Positions 17,403 to 25,298 of a stretch of 64,000 nt of DNA are shown here, piece by piece (position 1 is the stretch's first letter; every line of letters begins with the position of its first letter). The notes beneath the pieces were generated by a model. It worked only from the letters and a program-made list of their open reading frames with translations, searched no databases and had not been told where the DNA came from. This DNA comes from Bacteroidota bacterium (GTDB lineage Bacteria; Bacteroidota; Ignavibacteria; Ignavibacteriales; Melioribacteraceae): positions 1-64,000 of the forward strand of contig JAMCSN010000108.1 of assembly GCA_023381535.1 (NCBI GenBank), given 5' to 3'. Made by a program: the position numbers and the translations under genes.

Positions 17403-17615
17403 ATTATCTATGAGCATTGCTATTTGTAGCGCGTAAAAATGTTAAAGCAAGGGTACAATAAAAAATGTTTGGTTTTCACTTAGGCTTTCCCAGTGTTTGC
17501 GGCTTTACAGCCTCAAAAATCATTCCTGCATAAAATTGCGTAATATGTGTTAAACATGCAATGCAAAATGTTATGGGTAGAAAAACTTTCCGGCGGGTGC
17601 GAATGGATTGCGTGC

Positions 17616-17648
17616 AATAAAAAAGGCGAGAAGTTGTTCTCGCCTTTT
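17616..17648 (-). terminator. Intrinsic terminator of the aconitase gene
   Basis: AAAAGGCGAGAA (17621-17632) and TTCTCGCCTTTT (17637-17648) form a perfect 12-bp stem with a GTTG loop. On the reverse strand it ends in a U tract (complement of 17618-17624). It lies 18 nt after the aconitase stop. Confidence 0.9.
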
Positions 17649-17665
17649 GTGCTTACTACAACTAC

Positions 17666-20161
17666 TTATTTTCTTTTCTTCTTGGTCGTTTTCTTTACAA
17701 CTTTTTTCTTTGTAACCGGCTTTGTTTTCTTAACGCTTTTGCTTTTCACCTTTGATCCTTCGCTAACGCTCAGGACAGGCTTTTGACTTTTCACTTTTGC
17801 TTTCACAACTTTTTTCTTTGCAACTTTCTTTACCGGCTTCTTCACCGCTTTTTTAACGGCTTTCTTTTTCGGTGTCGTTGCTTTTTTACTAACGGCTGAC
17901 CGCTGAAAGCTTAGAGCTATTAAATTTAACGCACCGCCGGCTTTGAACCATTCTATTTGTCCGGCATTGAACGAGTGATTCAGCCAAATCTCATCAACTG
18001 AACCGTCGCTGTGTTTTATGATCAACTTCAATTGTTTCTCAGGTGCGAATTCATTCAGCCCGACAAGACTCAGTTTATCGTCTTCCAATATTTTATCGTA
18101 ATCAGCCGGATTAGAAAAAGTTAACGGAAGCATTCCTTGTTTTTTCAAATTGGTTTCGTGGATGCGAGCAAAACTTTTAGTGATGATTGCTTTACCGCCG
18201 AGGAATCGCGGTTCCATTGCTGCATGTTCGCGCGATGAACCTTCGCCGTAATTTTCATCTCCAACTACAATCCAACCCAATCCGTCTTTCTTGTAATCGC
18301 GCGCAACTTCATGAACTTGCTTGTATTCACCGGTGAAAAGATTTTTCGCTTCGCCTGCTTTTCCGGTAAATGCGTTTATTGCGCCAAGGAACATATTCTT
18401 GGAAATGTTATCAAGATGTCCGCGGAATCTCAGCCAAGCACCGGCTGGAGAAATGTGGTCCGTAGTACATTTGCCTTTTGCTTTAAGAAGCAGCGGAAGA
18501 TCAACAAAATCTTTTCCGTCCCACTTTTTGAACGGCTCCAAGAATTGTAATCGTTCACTGGTAGAATTGATAACAACTTTCGTTTTGAATCCATCTTCTG
18601 ATGGAGCGATAAAACCTTGTGTGTCTTTCTCGAAACCATGTGTCGGAAGTTCATCACCAAACGGCGGATCGAGTTTTACTCTTTCGCCGGCTTCATTAAT
18701 TAATTCATCTGTTTCTGGATTGAACGACAAACTTCCGGCAATTGCGAGAGCAGTAACTAATTCCGGACCGGCAACAAAAGAATATGTTTCCGGATTGTTG
18801 TCGTTTCTCTTTGCGAAATTTCTGTTGAATGAGTTAACGATCGTATTGCGCTCTCCGGTTTTGATATCCATTCGTTTCCACATACCAATGCAAGGACCGC
18901 ATGCATTTGCCAGAACTGTTCCGCCGAACTCGGTGAGAGTTTGAAGCTGTCCGTCGCGTTCAATTGTAGCGCGCACTTGTTCCGAACCGGGAGTAATTGT
19001 GAACTGCGCTTTCGCTTTCAACCCTTTTGCAAGTGCTTGCCGTGCAATGCTTGCAGAACGGTCTATATCTTCATAACTCGAATTTGTGCAGCTTCCGATT
19101 AGCGCAACGCTAATTTTATCGGGATAATTTTTTTCTACAACTGTTTGCTTCATCGTTTCAACAGGCCATGCAAGATCGGGAGTGAATGGACCATTGATGT
19201 GAGGTTTTAATTCGCTCAAATTGATTTCAATAATCTGATCAAAATATTTTTCCGGATTCGCGTAAACTTCGTCGTCTGCTCTTAAACTATCGAACAAGTT
19301 TTGTGCAAGTCCGGCAACATCTCGGCGATCGGTCTTTCTCAAGTATGCTGACATTTTTTCATCAAATGGAAAGAGAGAAGTTGTTGCGCCGATTTCAGCA
19401 CCCATGTTGCAGATGGTTGCTTTTCCGGTACATGAAATTGAATTAGCGCCTTCACCAAAATATTCTACGATTGCGCCTGTTCCGCCTTTTACCGTTAAGA
19501 TACCGGCAACTTTTAGTATTACATCTTTAGGTGAAGTCCAGCCGGAAAGTTTTCCGGTTAATTTGATACCGATAAGTTTTGGCCATTTCAATTCCCACGG
19601 CATTCCAGCCATTACATCAACTACATCTGCGCCGCCAACGCCAATCGCAATCATTCCAAGTCCGCCTGCATTTGGTGTATGTGAATCCGATCCGATCATC
19701 ATTCCGCCGGGGAAAGCATAATTTTCTAAAATCACTTGATGAATAATTCCAGCGCCCGGTTTCCAAAAACCAACGCCGTACTTTTTACTGATGCTCGCAA
19801 GAAAATCATAAACTTCTCTGTTCTCATCTATCGCGCGAGCAAGATCTTCTTTCGATCCATTTTGTGCGACGATTAAGTGATCTGCATGTGCCGTCGCCGG
19901 AACAGCGGAAGTCTTTCTTCCGGCATGCATGAATTGAAGTAGCGCCATCTGAGCGGTTGCATCTTGCATCGCAACACGGTCAGGCGCAAAATCTGCGAAA
20001 CTTTTTCCGCGTTGAAGTTCTTTTGTAGCGGAATCCCACAAGTGAGCGTAAAGTATCTTCTCGGCATAAGTCAATGGTCGTCCAACCACTTTTCTCGCAT
20101 CGTCAACTTTATTTTTGAATCCCGCGTAAACTTTTTGGATCATATCAAAATTAGCAGTCAT
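17666..20161 (-). CDS. Aconitate hydratase with an unusual lysine-rich C-terminal tail
   Basis: Isomerises citrate to isocitrate in the TCA cycle using a [4Fe-4S] cluster. Cluster ligands are Cys358 (GSCTNSS) and Cys421/Cys424 (NACGPCIG). Other motifs are [28 protein letters not shown] and the C-terminal swivel domain. The enzyme body matches the mitochondrial-type family and ends near residue 750 (GALNLIAL). It is followed by 81 extra residues made almost wholly of Lys, Ala, Val and Thr ([19 protein letters not shown] style), resembling histone H1-like or nucleic-acid-binding tails. Residues 795-802 are PVLSVSEG, the translation of a GC-rich palindrome. The codons for residues 749-759 are a heptamer repeat. 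The natural stop seems to have been lost into repeat DNA. Whether the tail is made or has a role is unknown. Confidence 0.95.
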   Translation of the reverse strand: MTANFDMIQKVYAGFKNKVDDARKVVGRPLTYAEKILYAHLWDSATKELQRGKSFADFAPDRVAMQDATAQMALLQFMHAGRKTSAVPATAHADHLIVAQNGSKEDLARAIDENREVYDFLASISKKYGVGFWKPGAGIIHQVILENYAFPGGMMIGSDSHTPNAGGLGMIAIGVGGADVVDVMAGMPWELKWPKLIGIKLTGKLSGWTSPKDVILKVAGILTVKGGTGAIVEYFGEGANSISCTGKATICNMGAEIGATTSLFPFDEKMSAYLRKTDRRDVAGLAQNLFDSLRADDEVYANPEKYFDQIIEINLSELKPHINGPFTPDLAWPVETMKQTVVEKNYPDKISVALIGSCTNSSYEDIDRSASIARQALAKGLKAKAQFTITPGSEQVRATIERDGQLQTLTEFGGTVLANACGPCIGMWKRMDIKTGERNTIVNSFNRNFAKRNDNNPETYSFVAGPELVTALAIAGSLSFNPETDELINEAGERVKLDPPFGDELPTHGFEKDTQGFIAPSEDGFKTKVVINSTSERLQFLEPFKKWDGKDFVDLPLLLKAKGKCTTDHISPAGAWLRFRGHLDNISKNMFLGAINAFTGKAGEAKNLFTGEYKQVHEVARDYKKDGLGWIVVGDENYGEGSSREHAAMEPRFLGGKAIITKSFARIHETNLKKQGMLPLTFSNPADYDKILEDDKLSLVGLNEFAPEKQLKLIIKHSDGSVDEIWLNHSFNAGQIEWFKAGGALNLIALSFQRSAVSKKATTPKKKAVKKAVKKPVKKVAKKKVVKAKVKSQKPVLSVSEGSKVKSKSVKKTKPVTKKKVVKKTTKKKRK
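17743..17801. repeat. Heptamer array around a GC-rich palindrome, inside the aconitase gene
   Basis: TTTTCAC (17743-17749) lies on one side and TTTTGAC, TTTTCAC, TTTTGCT (17781-17801) on the other. They flank CCTTCGCTAACGCTCAGGAC (17757-17776) plus AGGC. On the coding strand this reads GTGAAAA/GTCAAAA heptamers around CCTGTCCTGAGCG...GCGAAGG. It stays in frame. Confidence 0.75.
17884..17918. repeat. Heptamer array at the junction of aconitase body and tail
   Basis: Five heptamers ending in CT: TTTTACT, AACGGCT, GACCGCT, GAAAGCT, TAGAGCT. They encode residues about 749-760, exactly where the conserved enzyme ends and the lysine-rich extension begins. Confidence 0.7.
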
Positions 20162-20264
20162 TTTTAAATCCTATTTTATTTTGATGTTATAACAATACAA
20201 AAATATAAAAAAGGGAAGTGTTTTGCAGAGAAGAAAATTTAGATAAGCTGAAGCAGAAAAAATT

Positions 20265-20846
20265 TTATCCGTACAATTCCATTTCAACTAATTCACAGAT
20301 TACATGCGCTACGGTTATGTGTCCTTCTTGTATCCGCTGAGTGTTTGATGAAGGCATGATGATGGGGAGATCGACCAACGGTTTGAGTTTGCCGCCGTTG
20401 CCGCCGAGAAAACCTATCACAAACATTTTTTTCTGATGAGCTTTTTCTACAGCTTTAATTATGTTGGGAGAATTTCCGCTTGTGGAAATTGCTAACAAGA
20501 CGTCACCTTCGGCGCCTAAACCTTCCACGTTGCGCGCAAAAACATTTTCAAATCCAATGTCGTTTCCGCCGGCTGTGATGTTGGAAGTATCTGTCGTTAA
20601 CGCAATAGCAGGCAGTGCCGGACGCTGGATGTGGTGACTTAAACGTATCACAAGTTCGGTTGCGATATGCTGGCAATCGGCAGCGCTTCCGCCGTTACCG
20701 CAGAGCAAAAGTTTTTTACCTTTACGGAACGCATCTGCAAGAGATTGAACGGCAACCAGTATTTCTGCTTTGCAGTTCTTTTCGATGTTAAGTTTTAGTT
20801 CGGAACTTTCTTTTAGTGAATCAACAATAAATTTTTCTTTGTCCAA
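20265..20846 (-). CDS. gmhA: Phosphoheptose isomerase GmhA-like (SIS domain)
   Basis: Converts sedoheptulose 7-phosphate to D-glycero-D-manno-heptose 7-phosphate, the first step of the ADP-heptose pathway for lipopolysaccharide core. The 193-residue SIS protein has CGNGGSAADCQHIATELV, the AISTSGNSPNIIKAVE phosphate loop and the C-terminal IQEGHITVAHVICE carrying the catalytic Glu and His. All key boxes are intact. DiaA is the alternative within the same fold, but the HIxxAHxxCE-type ending favours GmhA. It is transcribed away from the small Cys protein at 20920. The other heptose genes are not in the window. Confidence 0.9.
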   Translation of the reverse strand: MDKEKFIVDSLKESSELKLNIEKNCKAEILVAVQSLADAFRKGKKLLLCGNGGSAADCQHIATELVIRLSHHIQRPALPAIALTTDTSNITAGGNDIGFENVFARNVEGLGAEGDVLLAISTSGNSPNIIKAVEKAHQKKMFVIGFLGGNGGKLKPLVDLPIIMPSSNTQRIQEGHITVAHVICELVEMELYG

Positions 20847-20919
20847 AATATTCCTCTGCTGAGTTGCTTGTCTAAAATAATAAAGTTTGTTAACATTCTC
20901 TCATCATTTAGGAAATTAA

Positions 20920-21108
20920 ATGTCGAAGAAACCATCCGTAAAAAATCCTTCCGCAAACCTCCCGCCATTTTGCGATTATTCATGCAAATATTCTGCATTT
21001 GCAGATCCGGATGCAATTGGCGCATGCAGAAAAGATTTAGCAGTTTGGTGTAAACTTTTCAAACGATACAATAACAAAAACAATAAATGTTTCGGTCATA
21101 AATCATAG
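20920..21108 (+). CDS. Small cysteine-rich protein of unknown function
   Basis: A 62-residue protein with five Cys (CDYSCKYSAFADPDAIGAC, then WCKLFKRYNNKNNKCFG), suggesting a small metal-binding or disulphide fold. The ordered spacing C-x3-C, GACR, WCKL and N-rich basic ending look like a maintained sequence rather than a chance frame. It lies 12 nt before the ArsC/Spx-like gene and reads into it, so the two are probably an operon. Its basic C-terminal segment is echoed just after that gene (21479-21610). No function can be assigned. A redox or metal link is suggested only by the Cys content and its thioredoxin-fold neighbour. Confidence 0.65.
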   Translation: MSKKPSVKNPSANLPPFCDYSCKYSAFADPDAIGACRKDLAVWCKLFKRYNNKNNKCFGHKS

Positions 21109-21120
21109 CAGAGGAAATTG

Positions 21121-21471
21121 ATGAGTACAATAACGGTATATGAAAAACCAACGTGCACAACTTGCAGAACTGTCGTGAAGATTTTGAATGAACATGGAAT
21201 GGAATTCGAGAAGGTCAATTATTACATCGAACCGTTTACAGAAAATAAACTTAGGTCGCTTCTAAGAAAAATGAATTTGAAACCGAGTGAACTGCTCAGA
21301 AAGAATGAAGACATTTATAAAAAACTGAAATCGAAAATTATAAGTCTGCATGAAAATGAAATTTTAAAACTCATGATAAAAAATCCCGATCTGGTTCAAC
21401 GGCCTATTGTGGAAAGGGGAAACAAGGCAATTCTTGCAAGACCCGCCGAGAAAATCCACGACTTATTTTGA
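21121..21471 (+). CDS. ArsC/Spx-family glutaredoxin-like protein
   Basis: A 116-residue thioredoxin-fold protein beginning STITVYEKPTCTTCRTVVK, with the redox-active CxxC at about residues 12-15. It carries the ArsC-family ending LMIKNPDLVQRPIVERGNKAILARP, in which the RP(I/L)V box positions the cis-Pro and substrate contacts. Length is typical. The ATG at 21121 is preferred over the adjacent TTG at 21118; GAGGAA precedes it. Members reduce arsenate or act as transcription modulators (Spx). With no ars genes nearby and a CxxC rather than a single Cys, arsenate reductase activity is only one possibility. Confidence 0.85.
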   Translation: MSTITVYEKPTCTTCRTVVKILNEHGMEFEKVNYYIEPFTENKLRSLLRKMNLKPSELLRKNEDIYKKLKSKIISLHENEILKLMIKNPDLVQRPIVERGNKAILARPAEKIHDLF

Positions 21472-21478
21472 AGAATTT

Positions 21479-21610
21479 ATGATTGCTTCTATTCCTTCCT
21501 TTGAATTATGTTTAGGAAAACTTTTCGAACGGTATAATAACAAGAACAATAAACGCATGGGAATAAAGGAATTTTTGAAGAAGCAAAATTTGGAATTGAT
21601 ATATCTATAA
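21479..21610 (+). CDS. Possible 43-residue peptide resembling the C-terminus of the 20920 protein
   Basis: Reads MIASIPSFELCLGKLFERY followed by NNKNNKRMGIKEFLKK. The KLF(K/E)RYNNKNNK core is the same as in the protein at 20920-21108. At DNA level 21519-21553 matches 21053-21087 with only third-position-like changes. It begins 8 nt after the ArsC-like stop. It may be a small diverged paralogue or a leftover of a partial duplication. No ribosome binding site is obvious, so I keep confidence low. Confidence 0.4.
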   Translation: MIASIPSFELCLGKLFERYNNKNNKRMGIKEFLKKQNLELIYL

Positions 21611-21630
21611 AAAAGCCCTCGCAAGAGGGC
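21609..21630 (-). terminator. Intrinsic terminator of the LPP20/FlgO operon
   Basis: GCCCTC (21615-21620) and GAGGGC (21625-21630) with a GCAA loop. On the reverse strand it is followed by six U (complement of A 21609-21614). It sits just downstream of the last gene of the reverse-strand operon. Confidence 0.9.
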
Positions 21631-21636
21631 AACTAT

Positions 21637-22209
21637 TTATTTCTTATGCTCTTTTTCCCAATTAATGTAATCATCAACTTCCTTTTTTAAATCCTGAAAC
21701 ATTTTCGTCTTTCTTATTTCTTTGGCTAGTGTTTCTTCTTCATTAACTTTTTCTAAAAGATTCTTCTTTATTTCGCCAACAGGATATTCTGCCAATACGA
21801 AACCTTTATAACCATTTTTTTCTTTCATTACCGCACGTTTAATAATACTAACACCTGATAAAGGCACGGAAGTCTTTATTGTCACCATCAATGATACAAA
21901 CCTTGTGGCAACTTCTGGTTCAGTTTTTAATTCATCTCGAATATTTCGAGTATAAACATCTACCAATTCTTTGACTTTTGTGGCAATTTTACTTTCAGCC
22001 ATGGTTCGCGCATCATCTAAAGCACCGTCTAAAAAAAGAGAAGTTTCAGTTCCTGGTTCATACCATACGTCTGAAGTAGACGCTGGTGGATTAATATACC
22101 ATTCCGGTACCTCGTTAACGAATTCTTTTATTTCGTATGTCCCGCTAGAGCAAGATGTAGAGATTAGTACAATTAAAATAGCTGTGAGTAAATATGCTAT
22201 AGTTTTCAT
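21637..22209 (-). CDS. LPP20-family lipoprotein
   Basis: A 190-residue lipoprotein: the signal peptide ends in the lipobox LISTSC with Cys20 as the lipidated residue. VPEWYINPPA, an AESKIATKVKELVD helix and a SGVSIIKRAVMKEKNGYKGFVLAEYP segment then give the LPP20 fold pattern. A charged helical C-terminus follows (DLKKEVDDYINWEKEHKK). An ideal ribosome site (AGGAGG, 6 nt before ATG) marks the start. LPP20-like proteins are outer-membrane or periplasmic lipoproteins, in some bacteria linked to flagellar or FlgO/FlgP assemblies. Its position after three FlgO-like genes fits that association. Confidence 0.82.
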   Translation of the reverse strand: MKTIAYLLTAILIVLISTSCSSGTYEIKEFVNEVPEWYINPPASTSDVWYEPGTETSLFLDGALDDARTMAESKIATKVKELVDVYTRNIRDELKTEPEVATRFVSLMVTIKTSVPLSGVSIIKRAVMKEKNGYKGFVLAEYPVGEIKKNLLEKVNEEETLAKEIRKTKMFQDLKKEVDDYINWEKEHKK

Positions 22210-22265
22210 AACACCTCCTAAAATTTATTTTTGAATTTTTTTCAAACATAATTTTATATTTTATC

Positions 22266-23279
22266 TTACTCTATTGGAATGTCGTTTATTACAAATTCGA
22301 TTGGATTGCCACTATTTCGTGTTTCTGTCGTAGTATCAAACTTAGCTGTAAGATTGAATAAATTGCATTGTTTTCCACCTTTAGCTTCAAATGTAAATTT
22401 GCTCACTAATTTTGTTTTTGGAATAAGTAACACACCATTACTAATGCCCGCTGTTTCGTTTCTAAAATCCCAACGTTCTCCATTTTCATCTAGGAGATAC
22501 GTATACTTATCTGAACCACCTGAATTCCAACCACCCGAACCCCAACCCCAGCCCCAATTCGAAACTAAAGCCCACAACCAAAGTCCGTATGGAGTTGTTT
22601 CCAAATTTTCAAAACGGAATGTGATATTAATAATGCCACCCGATTTTTTAACTGAAAGAAGAGTAATTTTTATTCGCTCATTTTGGTAAACGAATTCCTT
22701 TGCTGTAGATTTATCAGAACTGTTCAATGGTTTGTTATCAGTTTTAAGATTTGATTTATTGTTTGTTGCTGATGAAAGAAGTTTAGAAACAGATTCATCC
22801 TTTAATATTTCTACGGATGCTGCTGCAAATATTTCCCCCGTCTCTGTGTTCAACATGCGAGCATTTACTTTTAAGCTTTGAGCTAAATCAGCTATTGTCC
22901 CAGAAACAATAGCATCTACTCCTAAAACTTTTCCTAACTTCTTTGCTGAATTTGGGTCTATCATCCCAGTTAAACTTAGCTTCTGCTCAGCGATTATTTT
23001 GTTAAGTAACTGTCTTTCGATGACTTTGAATTTCTTTGTGAGGTACAATTTAGTAATTAGCTCTTCTGATACGTATTTGCCAAAATTTGTAACATTTCCA
23101 TCTAAGTCTGAAAATTCAATAATAGCAATTTTCTTCTTATTATAATCTGACATTTCTTTTGAAATTTGTTGGCTGAGTTCATTTATTCTTTGGTCTAAAC
23201 TACCTTGAGCAAATGAATTTGAAAACATTACCAACATTATTATTGGTGTTAGTCGCAGTATTGAGAGGCAATAAAACAT
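22266..23279 (-). CDS. FlgO/CsgG-like periplasmic protein, paralogue 1
   Basis: About 337 residues with a signal peptide (SILRLTPIIMLVMFSNSFAQ). A coiled segment QRINELSQQISKEM follows, then a FlgO/CsgG-like alpha/beta domain to about residue 175 (KIAIIEFSDLDGNVT, FKVIERQLLNKIIAEQ, GVDAIVSGTIADLA, LNTETGEIFAAASVEI). The C-terminal half is different from its two paralogues and includes a Gly/Trp-rich turn region (NWGWGWGSGGWNSGGS). A GTG six bases upstream (23285) could also start it. This is the fourth gene of the operon. FlgO and CsgG relatives form outer-membrane-associated assemblies, and this role is inferred. Confidence 0.82.
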   Translation of the reverse strand: MFYCLSILRLTPIIMLVMFSNSFAQGSLDQRINELSQQISKEMSDYNKKKIAIIEFSDLDGNVTNFGKYVSEELITKLYLTKKFKVIERQLLNKIIAEQKLSLTGMIDPNSAKKLGKVLGVDAIVSGTIADLAQSLKVNARMLNTETGEIFAAASVEILKDESVSKLLSSATNNKSNLKTDNKPLNSSDKSTAKEFVYQNERIKITLLSVKKSGGIINITFRFENLETTPYGLWLWALVSNWGWGWGSGGWNSGGSDKYTYLLDENGERWDFRNETAGISNGVLLIPKTKLVSKFTFEAKGGKQCNLFNLTAKFDTTTETRNSGNPIEFVINDIPIE

Positions 23280-23293
23280 TTTCACCCCACATT

Positions 23294-24256
23294 TTATTGA
23301 GTTATTAAAATTTTAGGAATAGTAACAGTTTTCTTAAATTCATTTACTGAGATTACAACAGTAACAGACTTTGCCTGTGAATTAAAGTTTTTAGCAAGAA
23401 AATGTACCGCAACTGGTACATTAGGGACGAACTGTTGGGAATATAACCACCAGTCTGAAACATTAGGTCCAATTTGGATTGCAGCAAGATATTGGTTCCC
23501 CATATTATCATAAACATAGCACGGAGGACTTTGCCCATTTAATCTAAAGAATATTGTCTTTTCAGCATCGCTAATATTTTCAATTAATATAACACAATCT
23601 AAGTTATCAATTCTAATTTTGCAGCTCTGAGGGGTGAAAACAAATCCTTCAGCTTTCACGCTTTCCATTGATAAATCACTTTTCTTATTTGTAGTTGAAG
23701 GTGATTCTGTACTTGAGGGATTGGATAAGGCCAATTTGCTTTTTGTTGTATTAACCTCGCTCATTAATTTGGTCACGGATTCATCTTTAAATATTTCAAC
23801 AGAAGCTACGGCAAATATTTCTCCAGTCTCCGTGTTTAACATACGTGCATTTACTTTAAGACTCTGAGCTAAATCTGTTAGTGTTCCCGAGACAATTGCA
23901 TCTACTCCTAAAACTTTTCCCAACTTCTTTGCTGAATTGGGGTCTATCATTCCAGTTAAACTCAGTCTTTGCTCAGCGATAATTTTATTTAGTAATTGTC
24001 TTTCAATAACTTTGAACTTTTTCGTTAAGTATAATTTTGTTATTAACTCTTCTGATATATACTTGCCCAGATTAGTAACATTACCGTCCAGATCAGAAAA
24101 TTCTATGATGGCGATAGTCTTTTTATTATTATCAGTCATCTCTTTTGATATTTGTTGGCTAAGCTCACTGATTCTTTGATCTAAACTTCCTTGTGCGAAA
24201 GAATCAAAAGTTTGTATCGCCAAAAGCATTAATATAATCTGTATTCTTATTTGCAT
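23294..24256 (-). CDS. FlgO/CsgG-like periplasmic protein, paralogue 2
   Basis: About 320 residues. I start at the ATG at 24256 because GGGAGG lies 10 nt upstream and the protein then opens with a clean signal peptide (QIRIQIILMLLAIQTFDSFAQ). The upstream in-frame ATG at 24274 would precede the ribosome site. The N-terminal domain matches paralogues 1 and 3 almost word for word (IAIIEFSDLDGNVTNLGKY, VIERQLLNKIIAEQ, PNSAKKLGKVLGVDAIVSGT). The C-terminal domain is an immunoglobulin-like beta region beginning GFVFTPQSCKI and resembles paralogue 3 rather than 1. It lies 14 nt before the next gene. Confidence 0.82.
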   Translation of the reverse strand: MQIRIQIILMLLAIQTFDSFAQGSLDQRISELSQQISKEMTDNNKKTIAIIEFSDLDGNVTNLGKYISEELITKLYLTKKFKVIERQLLNKIIAEQRLSLTGMIDPNSAKKLGKVLGVDAIVSGTLTDLAQSLKVNARMLNTETGEIFAVASVEIFKDESVTKLMSEVNTTKSKLALSNPSSTESPSTTNKKSDLSMESVKAEGFVFTPQSCKIRIDNLDCVILIENISDAEKTIFFRLNGQSPPCYVYDNMGNQYLAAIQIGPNVSDWWLYSQQFVPNVPVAVHFLAKNFNSQAKSVTVVISVNEFKKTVTIPKILITQ

Positions 24257-24330
24257 AAAATATATTCCTCCCATCTTAGTTTAAACAGAAAATGCATATA
24301 TCAATTTAAATTCTTGGATTATTTGAATTT

Positions 24331-25287
24331 TTAATCTGTTACCGGGATTTTTGATATAGTTATGTTTTTCCTAAAATCTTCTATGTAGATCACAACAGTT
24401 ATAATTTTTGCATCTGGATTGAAAATTTCAGACCAAAAATGAACTGCTACTGGGATATTTGGAATAAATGGCTGTTGAAACGGAATAGTAACCCCTCCGA
24501 CTTCAACACGAGCAAGATATTGGTTCCCTAAATCATCGTAAATGTAACTTGGTGGCTTATCAAACACTGTCGCGATTCTTAAATTTTTTTGAGCATTTCC
24601 TTTATTCTCGATTAATATAATACAATCTAATCTGTCCCTTAGAATTTTGCAGCTTTGCGGAGTAAAAACAAAACCGTTGGATTCTACACTATTGGCATGC
24701 AGGGTGCTTTCATCTTTATTTGAAGGATGCAGCTTATTGCTTGTAACATTTACCTCATTATTAGCCGAACTTACACTGGTAAGCAATTTGTTAACAGACT
24801 CATCTTTAAATATTTCAGTAGAGGCAACAGCAAATATTTCGCCACTTTCAGTACTTAGCATTCGAGCATTTACTTTGAGATTATGTGATAAATCTGTTAT
24901 CGTTCCCGACACGATTGCATCTACTCCTAAAACGTTGCCTAATTTCTTAGCAGAGTTTGGGTCTATCATTCCAGTTAAACTTAATTTTTGTTCGGCTACA
25001 ATTTTATTGAGTAGTTGCCTCTCAATTACTTTGAACTTTTTTGTCAAATATAATTTTGTTATAAGTTCTTCTGATATGTACCTGCCTAAGTCTGAAACAT
25101 TTCCCCGTAAATCAGAAAACTCTATAACAGCTATAGTCTTCTTATTATTATCAGTCATTTCCTTTGATATTTGTTGAGTAAGTTCAGTTATTCTTTGGTC
25201 TAAACTGGCTTGCGCAAACAAACTTGAAATCATTACAGTGAATATCATCAACGCAGAACTAGTCACAGTGAAATGTTTCAACATCAT
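24331..25287 (-). CDS. FlgO/CsgG-like periplasmic protein, paralogue 3
   Basis: About 318 residues from the ATG pair at 25287/25284, with GGAGGG just upstream. A longer open frame to 25350 would overlap the preceding gene and bury the signal peptide (HFTVTSSALMIFTVMISSLFAQA). The domain order is as in paralogue 2: coiled helix, FlgO/CsgG-like domain (IAVIEFSDLRGNVSDLGRY, GNVLGVDAIVSGTITDL), then a beta domain with GFVFTPQSCKI and a C-terminal VVIYIEDFRKNITI strand. It follows the LPP20-like gene by 11 nt. The 74-nt gap to paralogue 2 shows no promoter I can support. Confidence 0.82.
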   Translation of the reverse strand: MMLKHFTVTSSALMIFTVMISSLFAQASLDQRITELTQQISKEMTDNNKKTIAVIEFSDLRGNVSDLGRYISEELITKLYLTKKFKVIERQLLNKIVAEQKLSLTGMIDPNSAKKLGNVLGVDAIVSGTITDLSHNLKVNARMLSTESGEIFAVASTEIFKDESVNKLLTSVSSANNEVNVTSNKLHPSNKDESTLHANSVESNGFVFTPQSCKILRDRLDCIILIENKGNAQKNLRIATVFDKPPSYIYDDLGNQYLARVEVGGVTIPFQQPFIPNIPVAVHFWSEIFNPDAKIITVVIYIEDFRKNITISKIPVTD

Positions 25288-25298
25288 TCCCTCCATGT

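Noticed and set aside
18321..18944. Long forward frames inside the aconitase gene
   Set aside because: Shadows of the reverse-strand gene. The aconitase motifs make the coding strand certain.
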